From positions 248,001-312,000 of the forward strand of contig NZ_LN999808.1 in NCBI RefSeq assembly GCF_001517665.2: a stretch of DNA of 64,000 nucleotides. The letters are read 5' to 3'. The position numbers and the translations under genes were made by a program. Positions within the stretch are counted from its first letter, which is position 1, and every line of letters starts with the position of its first letter. Positions 10,590 through 20,455 of this stretch are shown piece by piece. The notes beneath the pieces were generated by a model that made no database searches, was not told the DNA's origin, and worked only from the letters and a program-made list of their open reading frames with translations. The stretch comes from Peptoniphilus phoceensis (GTDB taxonomy: Bacteria; Bacillota; Clostridia; Tissierellales; Peptoniphilaceae).

Positions 10590-11939
10590 CTAAGATTTTA
10601 TTTCTTTTATTAGATTAGTTATCTCAATTTTAAATATAGGATCATCCTCTAAATCCTTGGTGATTTTATCGTAAGCGTGTATTACAGTAGAGTGATCACG
10701 ACCTCCAAAAACATCACCAATTTTTGGAAGGCTAAGATCCGTAAGCTCTCTAGTGATATACATGGCTATTTGTCTTGGATAAGCTATAGCCTTGGTTCTT
10801 TTTCTAGAATTTAAATCTTCAAGATTTAGTCCGTATTTTTTAGCAACTTCAGATTTTATATATTCTGCAGTGATTTGTTTTTTAGCCTTTGTTTCGTATA
10901 TATCTCTTAAAACTATGGCAGCAGATTCAACTGAAATATCGGAATCAGTTAATTTAGAATATGCCATAACACGAGATAAAGCTCCTTCTAGCTCTCTTAT
11001 GTTACTTCTAACATTTTCAGCAATAAAGTTCATCACTTCTTGGCTAACTTCAAAGCCCTCAGAATCAGCTTTTTTTCTCAAAATTGCAATTCTAGTTTCT
11101 AGATCTGGAGGTCCAATATCAACTACAAGACCCCAAGCAAATCTTGAAATCAACCTCTCTTCCAGACTCTTTATATCCTTAGGAGGTTTATCAGAAGTTA
11201 GGACAATTTGTTTATTTTGTTCATGGAGCTCATTGAAAGTATGGAAAAATTCTTCCTGAGTCCTGTCCTTATCGGCGATAAACTGGATATCGTCTATTAG
11301 AAGAAGGTCAACCTTTCTGTATTTATTCCGAAAGTCTTCGTTTTTATTAGTTTGAATTGAATTTATGAGCTCGTTTGTAAATTGCTCACTTGTAACGTAC
11401 AAAATTTTCTTTGTAGGATCTTGTTCTAGTACAAAATGTCCAATTGCATGCATTAAATGGGTCTTTCCAAGTCCTACACCTCCATAAATGAAGAGTGGGT
11501 TTGAAAAGGCATTTTGCGGATTTTCATAATTTTCAGAGACAGCTAAAGCTGCAGCATGAGCAAATTCGTTACTTTTTCCTACCACAAAAGTATCAAAAGT
11601 ATATTTTGGGTTAAGTCTTGAAATACTTAGGAAATCTTTATTTACAAGTTGGGCAGGGTTTTGGTCTGTTGCTTCATCTTCTGAAATAATACTTATATCA
11701 AAATCAATTCCAGTTACTTCTTTTAGAGCTTCTCCAACTAAGTCATAGTGCCTCTTATTATTGGCAAGATAGTCTCTTATAAAGGGCGATGGAACTGTGA
11801 TGATTATTTTTTTATCATCGTAGTCAATTGATTTTGGAAGCATTCTGGAAAACCAAGTGGAGTATGTAACTTGAGACATTGATTTTTTTTCAAGTTCTTT
11901 TAAGAAAGACTCCCACATAGTGGAAAGTTCCTTGTCCAT
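10590..11939 (-). CDS. dnaA: Chromosomal replication initiator DnaA
   Basis: 449 residues. The domain I helix bundle starts at MDKELSTMWESFLKELEKKS. Domain III is AAA+ with Walker A GGVGLGKTHLMHAIG and Walker B LLLIDDIQFI. Domain IV holds the DNA-binding signature GGRDHSTVIHAYDKI. It binds the boxes on both sides of its gene and opens the origin. The cluster of boxes upstream suggests autoregulation. Confidence 0.98.
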   Translation of the reverse strand: MDKELSTMWESFLKELEKKSMSQVTYSTWFSRMLPKSIDYDDKKIIITVPSPFIRDYLANNKRHYDLVGEALKEVTGIDFDISIISEDEATDQNPAQLVNKDFLSISRLNPKYTFDTFVVGKSNEFAHAAALAVSENYENPQNAFSNPLFIYGGVGLGKTHLMHAIGHFVLEQDPTKKILYVTSEQFTNELINSIQTNKNEDFRNKYRKVDLLLIDDIQFIADKDRTQEEFFHTFNELHEQNKQIVLTSDKPPKDIKSLEERLISRFAWGLVVDIGPPDLETRIAILRKKADSEGFEVSQEVMNFIAENVRSNIRELEGALSRVMAYSKLTDSDISVESAAIVLRDIYETKAKKQITAEYIKSEVAKKYGLNLEDLNSRKRTKAIAYPRQIAMYITRELTDLSLPKIGDVFGGRDHSTVIHAYDKITKDLEDDPIFKIEITNLIKEIKS

Positions 11940-12371
11940 ATTTCCTCCTTATTAACAATTTATATATTGTTGATAAATAACAGTTCATAATAATATTTAC
12001 AATTGTGATTAAAATTGTGGATAAGTATATATAAACACTAGGACTTTTTTAAAAATGTTGATAAATTATTCTAAAAAAATGCTAATTTACAAAATTTTAG
12101 AAAATAAAAATAAAACTATCAACATCTTATCAACAGATTGTTAATAACTTTATTTATAAACAGCTTTATTTTTATCTACACACAATTCACAATTATCCAC
12201 ATATATTTTAACAAATAAGATGTGACTTATCAACAAGAAGGGCTTTGGTGACTTTCCTAGGTATATATTATTTAAAAATATTTTCTTTTAAAATTTCATT
12301 TAATTGACTATATTGCTTGACAAGATACATTTTAGTAAATAAAATAAAAAGGATAGAAAGAGGTGAGAATT
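11940..12371. other. oriC part 1: DnaA-box cluster between dnaA and rpmH
   Basis: A 432-base AT-rich gap. Exact DnaA boxes: TGTGGATAA (12016-12024, minus orientation) and TTATCCACA (12193-12201). One-mismatch boxes: TGTTGATAA near 11969 and at 12056-12064; TTATCAACA at 12127-12135 and 12227-12235; TTATAAACA at 12154-12162; TTATCTACA at 12172-12180. The gap also carries the divergent promoters of dnaA and rpmH. With the dnaA-dnaN gap it forms a bipartite origin of the Bacillus kind. Confidence 0.9.
12317..12345 (+). promoter_or_regulatory. Promoter of rpmH-rnpA operon
   Basis: A consensus -35 TTGACA (12317-12322), a 17-base spacer, and -10 TAAAAT (12340-12345). It sits 27 bases before the rpmH start codon. 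Confidence 0.75.
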
Positions 12372-12506
12372 TTGAAGAGAACTTTTCAACCAAAAAACAA
12401 ACAAAGAAAAAGAGAACATGGTTTTCGTTCAAGAATGAGAACTAGAGCAGGTAGAGCCGTTATCAAGGCTAGAAGAAGAAAGGGCAGAAAGAGACTTTCA
12501 GCTTAG
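12372..12506 (+). CDS. rpmH: Ribosomal protein L34 (bL34), TTG start
   Basis: A 44-residue protein: M(TTG)[18 protein letters not shown], then [20 protein letters not shown], ending LSA. This is L34 without doubt. The start is TTG at 12372, set by AGAGGTGAG six to eight bases upstream; there is no ATG. It is the first gene of the rightward origin operon, nine bases before rnpA. Confidence 0.97.
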   Translation: MKRTFQPKNKQRKREHGFRSRMRTRAGRAVIKARRRKGRKRLSA

Positions 12507-12514
12507 GTTTTATA

Positions 12515-12850
12515 ATGAAGGATTGTTATTTAAAAAAGAATAGTGAATTTCAAAGGGTTTATTCTAATAAGAAGATTTCTGGATCAAAATACATTACTCT
12601 TTTTACTGCAAAAAATAATAGGGATTATCCTAGATTTGGTATAACTACTACTAAGAAAATCGGAAATGCAGTAAATAGAAATTTTGTTAGAAGAAGATTA
12701 AAACACCTTTTAAGAGAGAATTCTCACAAAATAAAGCCTGGATATGATTATGTATTCGTTGCTAAAAAGGATGCATGTGATTCAGACTTTAAGGACTTTA
12801 AGAATTCTTTTTTTTCTGTTTTAAAAAGACAAAAGAAGATGGTTAAATGA
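12515..12850 (+). CDS. rnpA: Ribonuclease P protein component
   Basis: 111 residues, normal length. The family signature is [12 protein letters not shown] after IGNAVNRN, the RNR motif that contacts RNase P RNA. It helps remove 5' leaders from tRNA precursors. It overlaps yidD by four bases (ATGA), as in many Firmicutes. Confidence 0.96.
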   Translation: MKDCYLKKNSEFQRVYSNKKISGSKYITLFTAKNNRDYPRFGITTTKKIGNAVNRNFVRRRLKHLLRENSHKIKPGYDYVFVAKKDACDSDFKDFKNSFFSVLKRQKKMVK

Positions 12851-13062
12851 AAAAAATTTGTATGATCTTAATAAGATTTTATCAAAAATATATTTCAACC
12901 TATCTCCTACCAGGAAGACACTGTAGATTTACCCCAACTTGTTCACAATACAGTTACGAAGCTTACGAGAAGTATGGTTTTTTTAAGGGAACTTATTTAA
13001 CTATAAGGAGAATTTTAAAATGCCATCCCTTCCATAAAGGCGGGTACGATCCTCTCATTTAA
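12847..13062 (+). CDS. yidD: Membrane protein insertion efficiency factor YidD
   Basis: 71 residues. It has the family core [20 protein letters not shown] followed by [14 protein letters not shown] and [11 protein letters not shown], with conserved cysteines and an amphipathic N-terminus. It is thought to assist YidC-dependent insertion at the inner face of the membrane. It lies between rnpA and yidC, the standard order. Confidence 0.96.
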   Translation: MKKICMILIRFYQKYISTYLLPGRHCRFTPTCSQYSYEAYEKYGFFKGTYLTIRRILKCHPFHKGGYDPLI

Positions 13063-13080
13063 TATTGGAGGAAATTATTA

Positions 13081-13815
13081 ATGCATTTAATTAGTACTAT
13101 ACTTGGTACTTTTGTTAGATTTATCTATGATGGACTAGCAACAATTATGCCACAAGAACCAGCTTTAGTTTCATTTTTTGCACTTTCAATAATAGTTGCA
13201 ACTATTATTATAAAGCTTTTAATTTTGCCACTAAATATTTCTCAAATGAAAAATCAAAAGAAAATGGCAAAACTTCAACCAGAGCTTTTGAAAATGCAAA
13301 AGAAGTACAAAAATGATCCACAAACTTTAGCTGCTAAACAACAAAAACTTTATAAGGATGCTAACTACAATATGGCTGGCGGTTGTCTACCAATGATAAT
13401 AACAATGGTTGTATTGATTGCTTTTTATAGGGTATTTTTGAATCCACAAACCTTCGCTTTTACAGATCCAGGTTTTTATGAAGCCATGAACAAGAATTTC
13501 TTCTATATAAAGAATATTGATAATGCAGATCCAACTTTGATTATGCCAATTATAGCTGCAGTTTCAACTTTTTTAGTAAGTTTTATAACTACTAAAAATC
13601 CTGCAACTCAAGGAGCAGGAGCTGATCAAGCTAAGTCAATGATGACTACTATGATGGTTGTTATGCCAATTTTAATTTTTTCAATGGCAAGAAAATATGC
13701 AGCTGGTCTTGTAATTTATTGGACTGTATCTAATATTTTTTCAATAGTTCAACAGCTCATAACTAATAAGATTGTAGAAGATGAAATTGAAGAAGTTGAG
13801 GTTAAGGACAAGTAA
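13081..13815 (+). CDS. yidC: YidC/Oxa1-type membrane protein insertase
   Basis: 244 residues with about five membrane segments. The conserved arginine-bearing first helix and coil region is KLLILPLNISQMKNQKKMAK, then KYKNDPQTLA; a later segment shows GGCLPMIITMVVLIAFYRVF. It inserts and folds membrane proteins, alone or with SecYEG. No lipobox cysteine is seen near the N-terminus, unlike SpoIIIJ/YqjG of Bacillus. It overlaps jag by one base (TAATG). Confidence 0.95.
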   Translation: MHLISTILGTFVRFIYDGLATIMPQEPALVSFFALSIIVATIIIKLLILPLNISQMKNQKKMAKLQPELLKMQKKYKNDPQTLAAKQQKLYKDANYNMAGGCLPMIITMVVLIAFYRVFLNPQTFAFTDPGFYEAMNKNFFYIKNIDNADPTLIMPIIAAVSTFLVSFITTKNPATQGAGADQAKSMMTTMMVVMPILIFSMARKYAAGLVIYWTVSNIFSIVQQLITNKIVEDEIEEVEVKDK

Positions 13816-14618
13816 TGAATTATGTAATTAAAACGGCAAAAACCGTAGATGAAGCAGTAAGAGAGGCTCTAACTGAATTAAATATTACAAGAGAAAATGC
13901 TGAAATAGAAGTCCTTGATGAAGGTCAAAAAGGTTTTTTGGGACTAATCGGTTCCAAAGATGCTACTGTTAAGGTATGGCCTAAAGTAGACGAAACTAAA
14001 AGTATTTTAAATGAAATATTTAATGAATATATTGAACCAGAGAAGAGCCAAGATGTAGTTCAAAATACTGATGATGAACTTGAATTCGAAAATGAAGAAG
14101 TTTCCACAGATGAAGTCGATATGGAAGAAGCTATAAAGACACTTGATGAAGAAAATGAAGAAATTTTAAGTGCAGCTAGAGAATTCATATCCAAAATACT
14201 CGAAACTTTAGAACTCGAAAATATTGTGGAAATGGAATTAGAAGATAATACTCTCAATGTAAATGTCAATGGAGATGAAAATAGACTTGGAATTTTAATT
14301 GGAAAAAGAGGAGTTACTCTTGATTCAATCCAATATATTTTAAATTTGATAGTTAATAAAAAATCTTCAAGATATATTAGAGTCAATTTAGACTCTAGTG
14401 GCTATAGGGATAAGAGAAAAAAGACTCTTGAAAATCTTGCTGGCAAAATGGCAAACAAGGTCTTAAAAACAGGCAGGTCTATTAAGCTTGAACCTATGAA
14501 CTCTTATGAGAGAAAGATTATCCACACAGCTTTACAAGATTTTGAAGGAGTACTTACTCATTCAGAAGGAAAAGATCCTTTTAGAAAAGTAGTAATTCAA
14601 AAAGAGAGAAAATACTGA
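13815..14618 (+). CDS. jag: Jag/KhpB RNA-binding protein (Jag_N, KH, R3H)
   Basis: 267 residues. Residues 1-50 form the Jag N-terminal domain (KTVDEAVREALTELNI, GFLGLIGSKD). A long acidic linker covers ~70-125. A KH domain follows (NRLGILIGKRGVTLDSIQYI) and then an R3H domain (MNSYERKIIHTALQ, with HSEGKDPFRKV). The partner KhpA is not in the window. The family binds RNA and affects cell division and wall synthesis. It lies directly downstream of yidC. Confidence 0.95.
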   Translation: MNYVIKTAKTVDEAVREALTELNITRENAEIEVLDEGQKGFLGLIGSKDATVKVWPKVDETKSILNEIFNEYIEPEKSQDVVQNTDDELEFENEEVSTDEVDMEEAIKTLDEENEEILSAAREFISKILETLELENIVEMELEDNTLNVNVNGDENRLGILIGKRGVTLDSIQYILNLIVNKKSSRYIRVNLDSSGYRDKRKKTLENLAGKMANKVLKTGRSIKLEPMNSYERKIIHTALQDFEGVLTHSEGKDPFRKVVIQKERKY

Positions 14619-14622
14619 TAAA

Positions 14623-14651
14623 GAGGGCTTATTTTAAAAGCCTTCTTTTTT
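14623..14651 (+). terminator. Intrinsic terminator after jag
   Basis: Arms GAGGGCTT (14623-14630) and AAGCCTTC (14638-14645) pair with one wobble, followed by six T. It separates rpmH-jag from mnmE. Confidence 0.8.
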
Positions 14652-14694
14652 ATTTGCCCTAATTGTAGTAATATAATCTAAAAGGAATGATATA

Positions 14695-16074
14695 ATGGGA
14701 AATTTAAATGATACTATAGCTGCTATTTCAACTGCAATTGGTGAAGCTGGAATTGCAATAGTGAGAATGAGCGGCGATAATTCAATTAATATAATAGATG
14801 AAATATTTGTTTCTGCCAGTGGAATAAAGATGGCAGATGCTGAAAATAGAAAGTTTATGTACGGTCACATAAGTGATGGAGATAAGTTAATAGATGAGGT
14901 TTTAGTTGTAAAAATGAAGGGACCTCATTCCTATACAGCTGAAGATATTGTGGAAGTTCACTGCCACGGTGGAGTTGTATCTGTAAAAAGGATTTTAAAT
15001 TTGATTTTATCAAAGGGTGCAAGACTTGCTGATAAGGGAGAATTCACTAAAAGAGGATTTTTAAATGGAAGAATTGATTTAACTCAAGCTGAAGCTGTAA
15101 TTGATATGATTAAGGCAAAGACAGATTTATCTTTTGATATGGGTCTTAATCAATTAGGTGGAGCTTTAAGTGAAGTTTTAAATAAATTAAAAGATGAACT
15201 TGTTTCAATGCAAGCATTAATTGTTGCAAATATTGATTTTCCTGACGAAGATATAGAGGATGCAGCTTATAAGGACTTAATTGATAGGTCTGAAAAAATC
15301 TTAGAAAAAATGGAGAATCTCTTAGATAATTCAAAAAATTCTAGATTATTAAGAGATGGTATAAATACAGTTATACTTGGAAAGCCAAATGTTGGGAAGT
15401 CTTCTCTTCTAAATGGACTTTTAAAATATGACAGGGCAATTGTCACAGATATTGCAGGTACAACTAGAGATGTCATAGAAGATTATATTAACTTAGATGG
15501 AGTTTTATTAAAAATAACTGACACTGCTGGAATTAGAGAAACCGATGACGAAGTTGAAAAAATTGGCGTAAATATTGCAAGGGAAAAGTTAAAGGAAGCT
15601 GATCTTGTAATTGCTATTTTTGATATTTCACGAGAATTTGATAAAGATGATGAAGAAATTTTAAATTTGATTAAAGATAAAAAACACATAACTATTTTAA
15701 ATAAAAATGACTTAGATCAAAAAATATCTGATGAAGAAATAGAAAAATACTTTGGAAATGATTATCTAAGACTTTCAGTTATGGAAAATGAGTCAGTTAA
15801 AAAGGTAGAAAAGTTAATTATAGATTTATTTTTTGACGGAGAGCTTCAAATTTCTTCTGATTCTGTTCTTTCTAATTTAAGACATATAAATGCCTTAAAA
15901 GAAGCTAAAAAAGCTCTTTTAGAGGTGGATGAGAGCTTGAAAGAAAGAGTCTTTTTAGACTTAATAGAAGTTGATCTTGAAAATGTAATAGCACACATTT
16001 CTGAAATAACAGGAACAATTACAACAGAAGATATTTTGGACAGAGTATTTTCTGATTTTTGTATAGGAAAGTAG
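14695..16074 (+). CDS. mnmE: tRNA modification GTPase MnmE
   Basis: 459 residues. With MnmG it makes 5-carboxymethylaminomethyluridine at tRNA wobble position 34. The N-terminal tetrahydrofolate-binding domain begins NDTIAAISTAIGEAGIAIVR. The GTPase domain has GKPNVGKSSLLN (G1), the G2 threonines in AGTTRDVIED, DTAGIRE (G3) and NKND (G4). The C-terminus is FCIGK, with the conserved cysteine. Confidence 0.97.
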   Translation: MGNLNDTIAAISTAIGEAGIAIVRMSGDNSINIIDEIFVSASGIKMADAENRKFMYGHISDGDKLIDEVLVVKMKGPHSYTAEDIVEVHCHGGVVSVKRILNLILSKGARLADKGEFTKRGFLNGRIDLTQAEAVIDMIKAKTDLSFDMGLNQLGGALSEVLNKLKDELVSMQALIVANIDFPDEDIEDAAYKDLIDRSEKILEKMENLLDNSKNSRLLRDGINTVILGKPNVGKSSLLNGLLKYDRAIVTDIAGTTRDVIEDYINLDGVLLKITDTAGIRETDDEVEKIGVNIAREKLKEADLVIAIFDISREFDKDDEEILNLIKDKKHITILNKNDLDQKISDEEIEKYFGNDYLRLSVMENESVKKVEKLIIDLFFDGELQISSDSVLSNLRHINALKEAKKALLEVDESLKERVFLDLIEVDLENVIAHISEITGTITTEDILDRVFSDFCIGK

Positions 16075-16080
16075 GTAAAG

Positions 16081-17985
16081 ATGTCAGATATAAAATATTA
16101 TGAAGCTGGAGATTTTGACACTGTAGTAATAGGAGCAGGTCATGCTGGCAGTGAAGCGGCCCTTGCTTCTGCAAGACTTGGTGCAAAAACTCTCCTTTTA
16201 TGTATAAATTTGGATTCAATTGCTCAAATGAGTTGTAATCCTAACATTGGTGGTACTGGAAAGGGCCATTTAGTACGTGAAATTGACGCACTTGGTGGTG
16301 AAATGGCAAAAAATATAGATAAAACTTTTATCCAATCTAGAATGCTAAACACTTCAAAGGGTCCTGCAGTTCATTCGCTTAGGGTGCAAGCTGATAAAAG
16401 AAAATATCACGAAGCAATGAAAAGAGTTTTAGAAAACGAAGAAAACCTCTATCTTGTAGAAGATGAAGCTGTTAGAATTTTAAAAGAAGGAAATAAAATA
16501 AGTGGAGTTTTAACTAGAAATGGTGCTAAGTATACCACTAAAACTGTTGTAATTTGTAGTGGAACTTACCTTAGATCCAGGATTTTTATGGGAGAAGTAA
16601 ATTATTCTTCTGGTCCCAGTGGTTTTGGCCCAGCAAATTATCTTTCAGATAGTTTGGAAAAAGATTTTGGAATGAAATTAAGAAGATTAAAGACTGGTAC
16701 TCCTGCAAGAGTTTTGAGAAAATCAATAGATTATTCAGTTATGAAAGAACAAAGTGGAGATGAAGATATTGTCCCTTTCTCTTTCTTAAATATAGACAAA
16801 AATTATGACATTCATCAAGAACTTTGCTATTTAACTTATACTACAAAAAAATGTCATGAAATTATTAGAGAAAATATAGGAAGATCGGCATTAGCACTTG
16901 GTGATATTGAAGGAAAAGGACCAAGATATTGCCCATCCATCGAAGATAAAGTTACAAGATTTGCAGATAGAGATGCACATCAAGTTTTTATAGAACCCGA
17001 AGGACTTACAACTGATGAAATGTATATTCAAGGAGTTTCATCGTCTTTACCAGTTGAAGTACAACAAGAATTTTATAAAGAAATAATTGGTATGGAAAAT
17101 TGTAAAATTTTAAGACCTGCTTATGCCATAGAATATGACGCCATAGATGCAACTCTTTTAAAGAGAAGTTTGGAACATATGGATTATGAAGGCTTATTTT
17201 TTGCTGGTCAAATCAACGGATCAAGTGGATATGAAGAAGCTGGAGCTCAAGGAATTGTTGCAGGTATAAATGCTGCTTTGAAGGTAAAAGGAAAAGATCC
17301 TTTTATCTTAGACAGGTCAGAAGCCTATATAGGTGTATTAATTGATGATTTGGTGACTAAGGGAAGTCGTGAGCCATATAGAATGATGACATCAAGAGCT
17401 GAATACAGACTTACACTAAGACAAGATAACGCCGATTTAAGACTTACTGAAAGAGGAAGAGAAATTGGGCTTGTTGATGATGAAAGATACGAAGGATATA
17501 TTTATAGAAAAAAAGCTATTGAAGATGAAATTAAAAGAATTAAAAAAATTCAAATAAATCCAACAGCTAAAAACAATGAAATTTTAAAATCTCTTGGCTC
17601 AACTGAAACTCAAAATTCATTTAGCCTTTATGAACTTATAAAAAGACCTGAGCTTGATTATAAAAAGCTTAAAGTTTTTGATCCAGAAAGACCAGTAGTT
17701 CGTGATGACGTAATTAGAAATATCGAAATCGAAATCAAATATGAAGGCTATATTAAAAAGCAAGAAATACAGATCAGACAATTTAAAAAGCTCGAAAACA
17801 AGCGACTTTCAAAGGATATTGACTATAAATCAATAGAAGGACTTAGGATAGAAGCAAGAGAAAAATTATCAGATATTAGACCAGAATCAATTGGACAAGC
17901 ATCAAGAATTACTGGTGTGTCACCAGCGGATATAAATGTACTTTTAATTTACCTAGAACAAATGAGGAGAAAAAATGTTAATTGA
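16081..17985 (+). CDS. mnmG: tRNA modification enzyme MnmG (GidA)
   Basis: 634 residues, normal length. FAD-binding Rossmann motif [20 protein letters not shown] near residue 18. Family signatures: [48 protein letters not shown] and [15 protein letters not shown]. It is the partner of MnmE, six bases upstream, and overlaps rsmG by eleven bases. Confidence 0.98.
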   Translation: MSDIKYYEAGDFDTVVIGAGHAGSEAALASARLGAKTLLLCINLDSIAQMSCNPNIGGTGKGHLVREIDALGGEMAKNIDKTFIQSRMLNTSKGPAVHSLRVQADKRKYHEAMKRVLENEENLYLVEDEAVRILKEGNKISGVLTRNGAKYTTKTVVICSGTYLRSRIFMGEVNYSSGPSGFGPANYLSDSLEKDFGMKLRRLKTGTPARVLRKSIDYSVMKEQSGDEDIVPFSFLNIDKNYDIHQELCYLTYTTKKCHEIIRENIGRSALALGDIEGKGPRYCPSIEDKVTRFADRDAHQVFIEPEGLTTDEMYIQGVSSSLPVEVQQEFYKEIIGMENCKILRPAYAIEYDAIDATLLKRSLEHMDYEGLFFAGQINGSSGYEEAGAQGIVAGINAALKVKGKDPFILDRSEAYIGVLIDDLVTKGSREPYRMMTSRAEYRLTLRQDNADLRLTERGREIGLVDDERYEGYIYRKKAIEDEIKRIKKIQINPTAKNNEILKSLGSTETQNSFSLYELIKRPELDYKKLKVFDPERPVVRDDVIRNIEIEIKYEGYIKKQEIQIRQFKKLENKRLSKDIDYKSIEGLRIEAREKLSDIRPESIGQASRITGVSPADINVLLIYLEQMRRKNVN

Positions 17986-18667
17986 TTACATGAAGGAATA
18001 TGACCTTGATAGCAAAAATATTGATAAATTTGAAAGATATAAGGAAGAAATTCTAGATTACAACAAACACACAAATCTCACTAGGATAACTGAAGATGAT
18101 GAATTTAATGTTAAACATTTTTTAGATTCTTTGAGTTTATTAAAGACAGGCAAGTTTAATGGAAATGCAAAAATTATAGACATTGGAACAGGAGCGGGTT
18201 TCCCTGGAGTTCCCTTAAAACTTTATAATGAAAATTTGGACATAACATTACTTGATTCATTGAGAAAAAGAATTGACTTTTTAGATAAAGTAATAGAAGA
18301 CTTAGAACTTCAAAACATTAGAGCTATTCATGCAAGGGCTGAAGAAATTGCCAGAACAGATGAATACAGAGAACAATTTGACATAGCAGTATCAAGGGCT
18401 GTGGCGAATTTATCAACCTTAACAGAATATGCAATGGGATTTGTAAAAGTTGGTGGATATTTTATTTCTCAAAAAGGTCCAGAGTATAAAGAGGAATTGA
18501 AAAACGCAAAGAGAGCTATAGAAATTATGGGTGGTGTCGTTGAAGATGTAATCCACACTCCACTACCTAATAACATAGATCACTATATAATTTTAATAAA
18601 AAAAGTAAAAGCCACAAATAAAAAATATCCTAGATCTGGAGGAAAGCCTAGAAAATCACCACTTTAA
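17975..18667 (+). CDS. rsmG: 16S rRNA m7G527 methyltransferase RsmG (GidB)
   Basis: 230 residues. A Rossmann methyltransferase with the SAM motif [16 protein letters not shown] and the RsmG-type [10 protein letters not shown] motif after it. It methylates G527 of 16S rRNA; loss gives low-level streptomycin resistance in other bacteria. The start lies within the mnmG end with AGGAGA upstream. The C-terminal tail is basic ([11 protein letters not shown]). Confidence 0.96.
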   Translation: MLIDYMKEYDLDSKNIDKFERYKEEILDYNKHTNLTRITEDDEFNVKHFLDSLSLLKTGKFNGNAKIIDIGTGAGFPGVPLKLYNENLDITLLDSLRKRIDFLDKVIEDLELQNIRAIHARAEEIARTDEYREQFDIAVSRAVANLSTLTEYAMGFVKVGGYFISQKGPEYKEELKNAKRAIEIMGGVVEDVIHTPLPNNIDHYIILIKKVKATNKKYPRSGGKPRKSPL

Positions 18668-18692
18668 AGAAAAATAAAACAGAAAATAAAAA

Positions 18693-18710
18693 ATGCTCCA
18701 CGTGGAGCAT
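18693..18710. promoter_or_regulatory. parS-like centromere site 1
   Basis: A perfect 18-base palindrome, ATGCTCCACGTGGAGCAT. Its inner 16 bases, TGCTCCACGTGGAGCA, differ from the common parS (TGTTCCACGTGGAACA) only at a symmetrical pair of positions. It lies 144 bases before parA, and no T-tract follows, so it is not a terminator. Confidence 0.75.
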
Positions 18711-18740
18711 AAGAACAAAAAAAGAAAATAAAAAATAATA

Positions 18741-18758
18741 ATGCTCTACGTAGAGCAT
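18741..18758. promoter_or_regulatory. parS-like centromere site 2, altered core
   Basis: A second perfect palindrome, ATGCTCTACGTAGAGCAT, 48 bases from site 1. Its core is TACGTA in place of CACGTG. Both copies are followed by AAG, so the repeat is about 21-22 bases long. I read it as a weaker or variant ParB site. Confidence 0.55.
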
Positions 18759-18791
18759 AAGCTTCAAAAAATTTTTGGAGCTTATTTTTTT
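18759..18791 (+). terminator. Intrinsic terminator after rsmG
   Basis: Arms AAGCTTCAAAAA (18759-18770) and TTTTTGGAGCTT (18772-18783) pair over 12 positions with one wobble, then ATTTTTTT. It ends the mnmE-mnmG-rsmG transcript before parA. Confidence 0.8.
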
Positions 18792-18853
18792 GCTTATCTT
18801 TAAAATAATAAAGAAACATGATATTATTTATAATATAGAAATGAGGTAAGAAT

Positions 18854-19609
18854 ATGTCTGTTGTAATTACAGTTTTTAATCAGAAGGGTGGCGTTGGAAA
18901 AAGCACCACAGTCATAAATTTAAGTTCAGCATTGGCTCTAAGAGGCAAAAAAACTCTTATAGTGGACATGGATCCCCAAGGAAACTCGACTTCGGGTCTT
19001 GGTCTATATGAATTTGAAAACATGATATATGATTTTTTGATAGATGAAGAAGAAAATTCAATATATCAAACGGGATTTAACAAGCTCGACATAATACCTT
19101 CAAATGGAGAATTTGCTGGAGTTGAAATCGAACTTGCAAGACATGAAGATTGGCAGTTTAAATTAAAAAAAATGATAGATAAAGTAAAAGATAATTATGA
19201 TTTTGTAATAATTGACTCTCCGCCATCACTTGGTATTTTATCAATGATGGCTCTTGTTGCGAGTGACAAAATTTTAGTTCCTGTTCAATGTGAGTACTAC
19301 GCTCTTGAAGGTGTGTCACAACTTATGGATACAATGAGTTTGGTTAGAGAAAACTTTAATCCAAATTTAAGCTTACTTGGCGTTGTAATGTGCATGTATG
19401 ATGGAAGAACGAATTTGTCGAATCAAGTTGTCGAAGAGGTTCAAAAATTCTTTGAAAGCAAAGTTTTTAAGACCTTTATCCCTAGAAACGTCAGATTGGC
19501 AGAGGCACCAAGTTTTGGCATGAATATATTTGATTATGACTCAAAGTCCAAGGGAGCTAAGGCGTACACAGACCTTGCTAAGGAAATAATAGGTGAGATA
19601 AATGGCTAA
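18854..19609 (+). CDS. parA: ParA/Soj chromosome partition ATPase
   Basis: 251 residues. The deviant Walker A is FNQKGGVGKSTTVINLS, and Walker A' is DMDPQGNSTSGLG, then IIDSPPSLG. It is a DNA-bound, ATP-dependent dimer that with ParB separates origins and in Bacillus (Soj) also modulates DnaA. It overlaps parB by eight bases and lies beside the parS-like sites. Confidence 0.97.
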   Translation: MSVVITVFNQKGGVGKSTTVINLSSALALRGKKTLIVDMDPQGNSTSGLGLYEFENMIYDFLIDEEENSIYQTGFNKLDIIPSNGEFAGVEIELARHEDWQFKLKKMIDKVKDNYDFVIIDSPPSLGILSMMALVASDKILVPVQCEYYALEGVSQLMDTMSLVRENFNPNLSLLGVVMCMYDGRTNLSNQVVEEVQKFFESKVFKTFIPRNVRLAEAPSFGMNIFDYDSKSKGAKAYTDLAKEIIGEING

Positions 19610-20453
19610 GAAAAATAGTCTTGGAAGAGGCATAGGAAATTTTCTAAATTCAAGTGACAAAATAAGAGAAGTTATAGAAGAAGAAAAATCAAAATTAATG
19701 GAAATAGAAATTTCCAAAATTTTACCTAATGAAGATCAACCTAGAAAAAATTTTAATGAAGATGACTTAAAAGACCTAGCTAGTTCTATAAAAAAATACG
19801 GCATAATCCAACCACTTTTATTAAAGAAAACAAAAGATAAATATGAGATTATTGCTGGGGAGAGAAGATTTAGAGCAGCTGGAATGGCAGGACTTGATAA
19901 AGTACCTGCAATAGTAAAAGATATTTCTGATGATGAATCTAGTAGAATAGCTATCATAGAAAATATTCAAAGAAAAGATTTAAATCCAGTTGAAGAAGCT
20001 ATGAGTTATAGACATCTTTTGGATTCTCAGGATTTGACTCAAAAGGAATTAGCTGACGAAATTGGCAAATCTAGACAATACATTGGAAATACTATCAGAC
20101 TTTTAAATCTAGATCCTAGAGTTTTAAAACTTCTTGAAGAAGAAAAAATTAGCACTTCTCATGGAAAAAAGCTTTTATCTATAAAAGATGGAGATAAGCA
20201 GTATAAAGAGGCAATGAAGATTATTAAAAACTCTTTACCTGTAAACAACAATAAAAAGACCTCAAAAAGAGAAAAAAATGAAGAAAAAGAGGATATTTTC
20301 TTAACAAATATGAGAAATGAAGTTGAAAGATCTCTGGGGACTAAAGTAAACTTTAAACAAAGAGGCAAGGTCGGAAAAATTGAAATAGAATATTATGGCG
20401 AAGAAGACCTTTCCAGAATTTTAGATTTAATTTTAAATAGAGAGTTGGATTAA
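19602..20453 (+). CDS. parB: ParB/Spo0J centromere-binding CTPase
   Basis: 283 residues. The N-terminal ParB/Srx fold shows ILPNEDQPRKNF, IIAGERRFRAAGMAGLDKVP (the GERRxRA CTP-binding motif) and ENIQRKDLNPVEEA. The helix-turn-helix is LADEIGKSRQYIGNTIRLLN. A short C-terminal dimer domain follows a basic linker. It should bind the palindromes upstream of parA and load SMC. Confidence 0.97.
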   Translation: MAKKNSLGRGIGNFLNSSDKIREVIEEEKSKLMEIEISKILPNEDQPRKNFNEDDLKDLASSIKKYGIIQPLLLKKTKDKYEIIAGERRFRAAGMAGLDKVPAIVKDISDDESSRIAIIENIQRKDLNPVEEAMSYRHLLDSQDLTQKELADEIGKSRQYIGNTIRLLNLDPRVLKLLEEEKISTSHGKKLLSIKDGDKQYKEAMKIIKNSLPVNNNKKTSKREKNEEKEDIFLTNMRNEVERSLGTKVNFKQRGKVGKIEIEYYGEEDLSRILDLILNRELD

Positions 20454-20455
20454 AT

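Noticed and set aside
10792-11259. Long plus-strand open frame opposite dnaA
   Set aside because: It is a shadow of dnaA: no ribosome site, and composition that reflects the opposite strand's codons.
18693-18758. The two palindromes as terminators of rsmG
   Set aside because: No T-run follows either; a proper terminator lies at 18759-18791. Position next to parAB fits parS.
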